Assembly: GCA_947306375.1 (NCBI GenBank)
Contig: CAMZGJ010000024.1
Coordinates: forward strand, 1-11,391
Length of the DNA stretch: 11,391 bases
Direction: 5' to 3'
Source: an uncultured Spirochaetales bacterium
Lineage (GTDB): Bacteria; Spirochaetota; Spirochaetia; Sphaerochaetales; Sphaerochaetaceae
Part shown: positions 11,011 through 11,391 of the stretch, in pieces
How positions within the stretch are numbered: position 1 is the stretch's first letter
Layout of the letters: each line of letters begins with the position of its first letter
The notes under the pieces: model-generated
What the model was told of the DNA's origin: nothing
Database searches by the model: none
Seen by the model: only the letters and a program-made list of their open reading frames with translations
Program-made: the position numbers and the translations under genes

Positions 11011-11391
11011 GGGCGTTCACTCCCTTTTCTCTCATAAGGGCTGCAATCTGCTCGCACTCGGCATTCTCCGGAGCACTCAGGTCTGCCCAACTGCCGTCAA
11101 GAGTAACCGCCGGGTTGAAAGCCTGGATGTACCACCTGGGCACAGGGCCGGCCTGTTCAACCATGCGCAGGATATCCTCTTTTGAAAGCAGGTAAGAGAG
11201 GTATGTGGTCCTGACCTCCCAGTTCTGAGTCCCATTCTCTGCCCTGTTCTCTGCCCCATTCCCTGTCCCTTTTTCAGAGGACCATGCCCTCAGCAGGTCC
11301 AGAGTCTTCTTTATGTTGAGGGCAGCCTGGGCCGGGGGAATGAGCGGCTTTACGCGGGAGTAGCCTTCCTCATCAAGAGGGGCCTTAATGT
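11000..11391 (-). CDS. Radical-SAM activase (NrdG / glycyl-radical activating type), C-terminal part
   Basis: This is the last 129 residues of a protein that enters from beyond base 11391. It matches the C-terminal part of anaerobic ribonucleotide reductase activating (or pyruvate formate-lyase activating-like) radical-SAM proteins: the KAPLDEEGYSRV segment after the barrel centre, then LDLLRAW, WEVRTTYL, LSKEDILRMVEQ and RWYIQAFNP. The SAM/4Fe-4S CxxxCxxC motif would lie outside the window, so it cannot be checked. Between LLRAW and WEVRTT it carries an unusual insert of four tetrapeptide repeats (GTGN, GAEN, RAEN, GTQN). It overlaps ecfA by 11 nt, so the two are probably co-transcribed although functionally unrelated. 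Which glycyl-radical enzyme it activates is unknown. Confidence 0.75.
   Translation of the reverse strand, partial: IKAPLDEEGYSRVKPLIPPAQAALNIKKTLDLLRAWSSEKGTGNGAENRAENGTQNWEVRTTYLSYLLSKEDILRMVEQAGPVPRWYIQAFNPAVTLDGSWADLSAPENAECEQIAALMREKGVNALVR
11229..11276 (-). repeat. Four-copy 12-bp tandem repeat inside the activase gene
   Basis: Four consecutive 12-mers (11229-11240, 11241-11252, 11253-11264, 11265-11276) share the pattern G-Y-CCC-x-x-TTC-x-CT on the + strand, the fourth copy being the most diverged. The unit length is a multiple of three, so copy changes would keep the reading frame. It encodes G/R-T/A-G/E/Q-N four times. Confidence 0.8.

Overview
The window looks like part of the chromosome of an anaerobic, host-associated spirochaete, most likely a gut Treponema (genus inferred, not proven). 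Clues are two lipoproteins with the loose spirochaetal lipobox ending in V-S-C, a rubrerythrin, and a radical-SAM activase of the anaerobic ribonucleotide reductase / pyruvate formate-lyase activase type. Most genes are moderately GC-rich and tightly packed. Two patches are visibly richer in A+T and look acquired: a toxin-antitoxin pair at about 4.1-4.7 kb and a single-gene mobile element at about 7.1-8.4 kb.

Layout. 1-963 (-) is the N-terminal glutaminase half of a glutamine-dependent NAD+ synthetase that has lost all three catalytic positions. Its promoter overlaps, back to back at the -35 boxes, the promoter of a (+) operon: a three-repeat lipoprotein, an acyl-ACP thioesterase and a MATE efflux protein (1044-4132). 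A YafQ/DinJ-type toxin-antitoxin pair (-) follows at 4138-4685. A second (+) operon (4824-7038) encodes a chagasin-like (I42) protease-inhibitor lipoprotein, hypoxanthine phosphoribosyltransferase and a CofE-like ligase, and ends at a clear terminator (7050-7075). Both lipoprotein genes have a predicted -10 box ending exactly 6 nt before the ATG and no Shine-Dalgarno sequence, which suggests leaderless mRNAs.

7095-8409 is the most novel part. It has 53-nt imperfect terminal inverted repeats (inner 24 bp identical), and each repeat also contains a hairpin. Between them lie a roughly 195-nt region that can fold into a nested multi-helix RNA and one gene for a PD-(D/E)XK-like nuclease. I recognise no known transposase. 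The element sits precisely between two convergent transcription terminators. I propose it as an undescribed, possibly RNA-associated, single-gene mobile element.

After it come rubrerythrin (-), with its own promoter and terminator, bioY (+), and a convergent (-) set of ecfT, ecfA and the end of a radical-SAM activase gene. BioY, EcfT and EcfA together would make a biotin ECF transporter (BioYNM), with the substrate-binding subunit transcribed separately from its energising module. The activase carries a 12-bp tandem repeat that encodes four copies of a tetrapeptide.

All assignments come from reading motifs and recalled family features; no database search was run.
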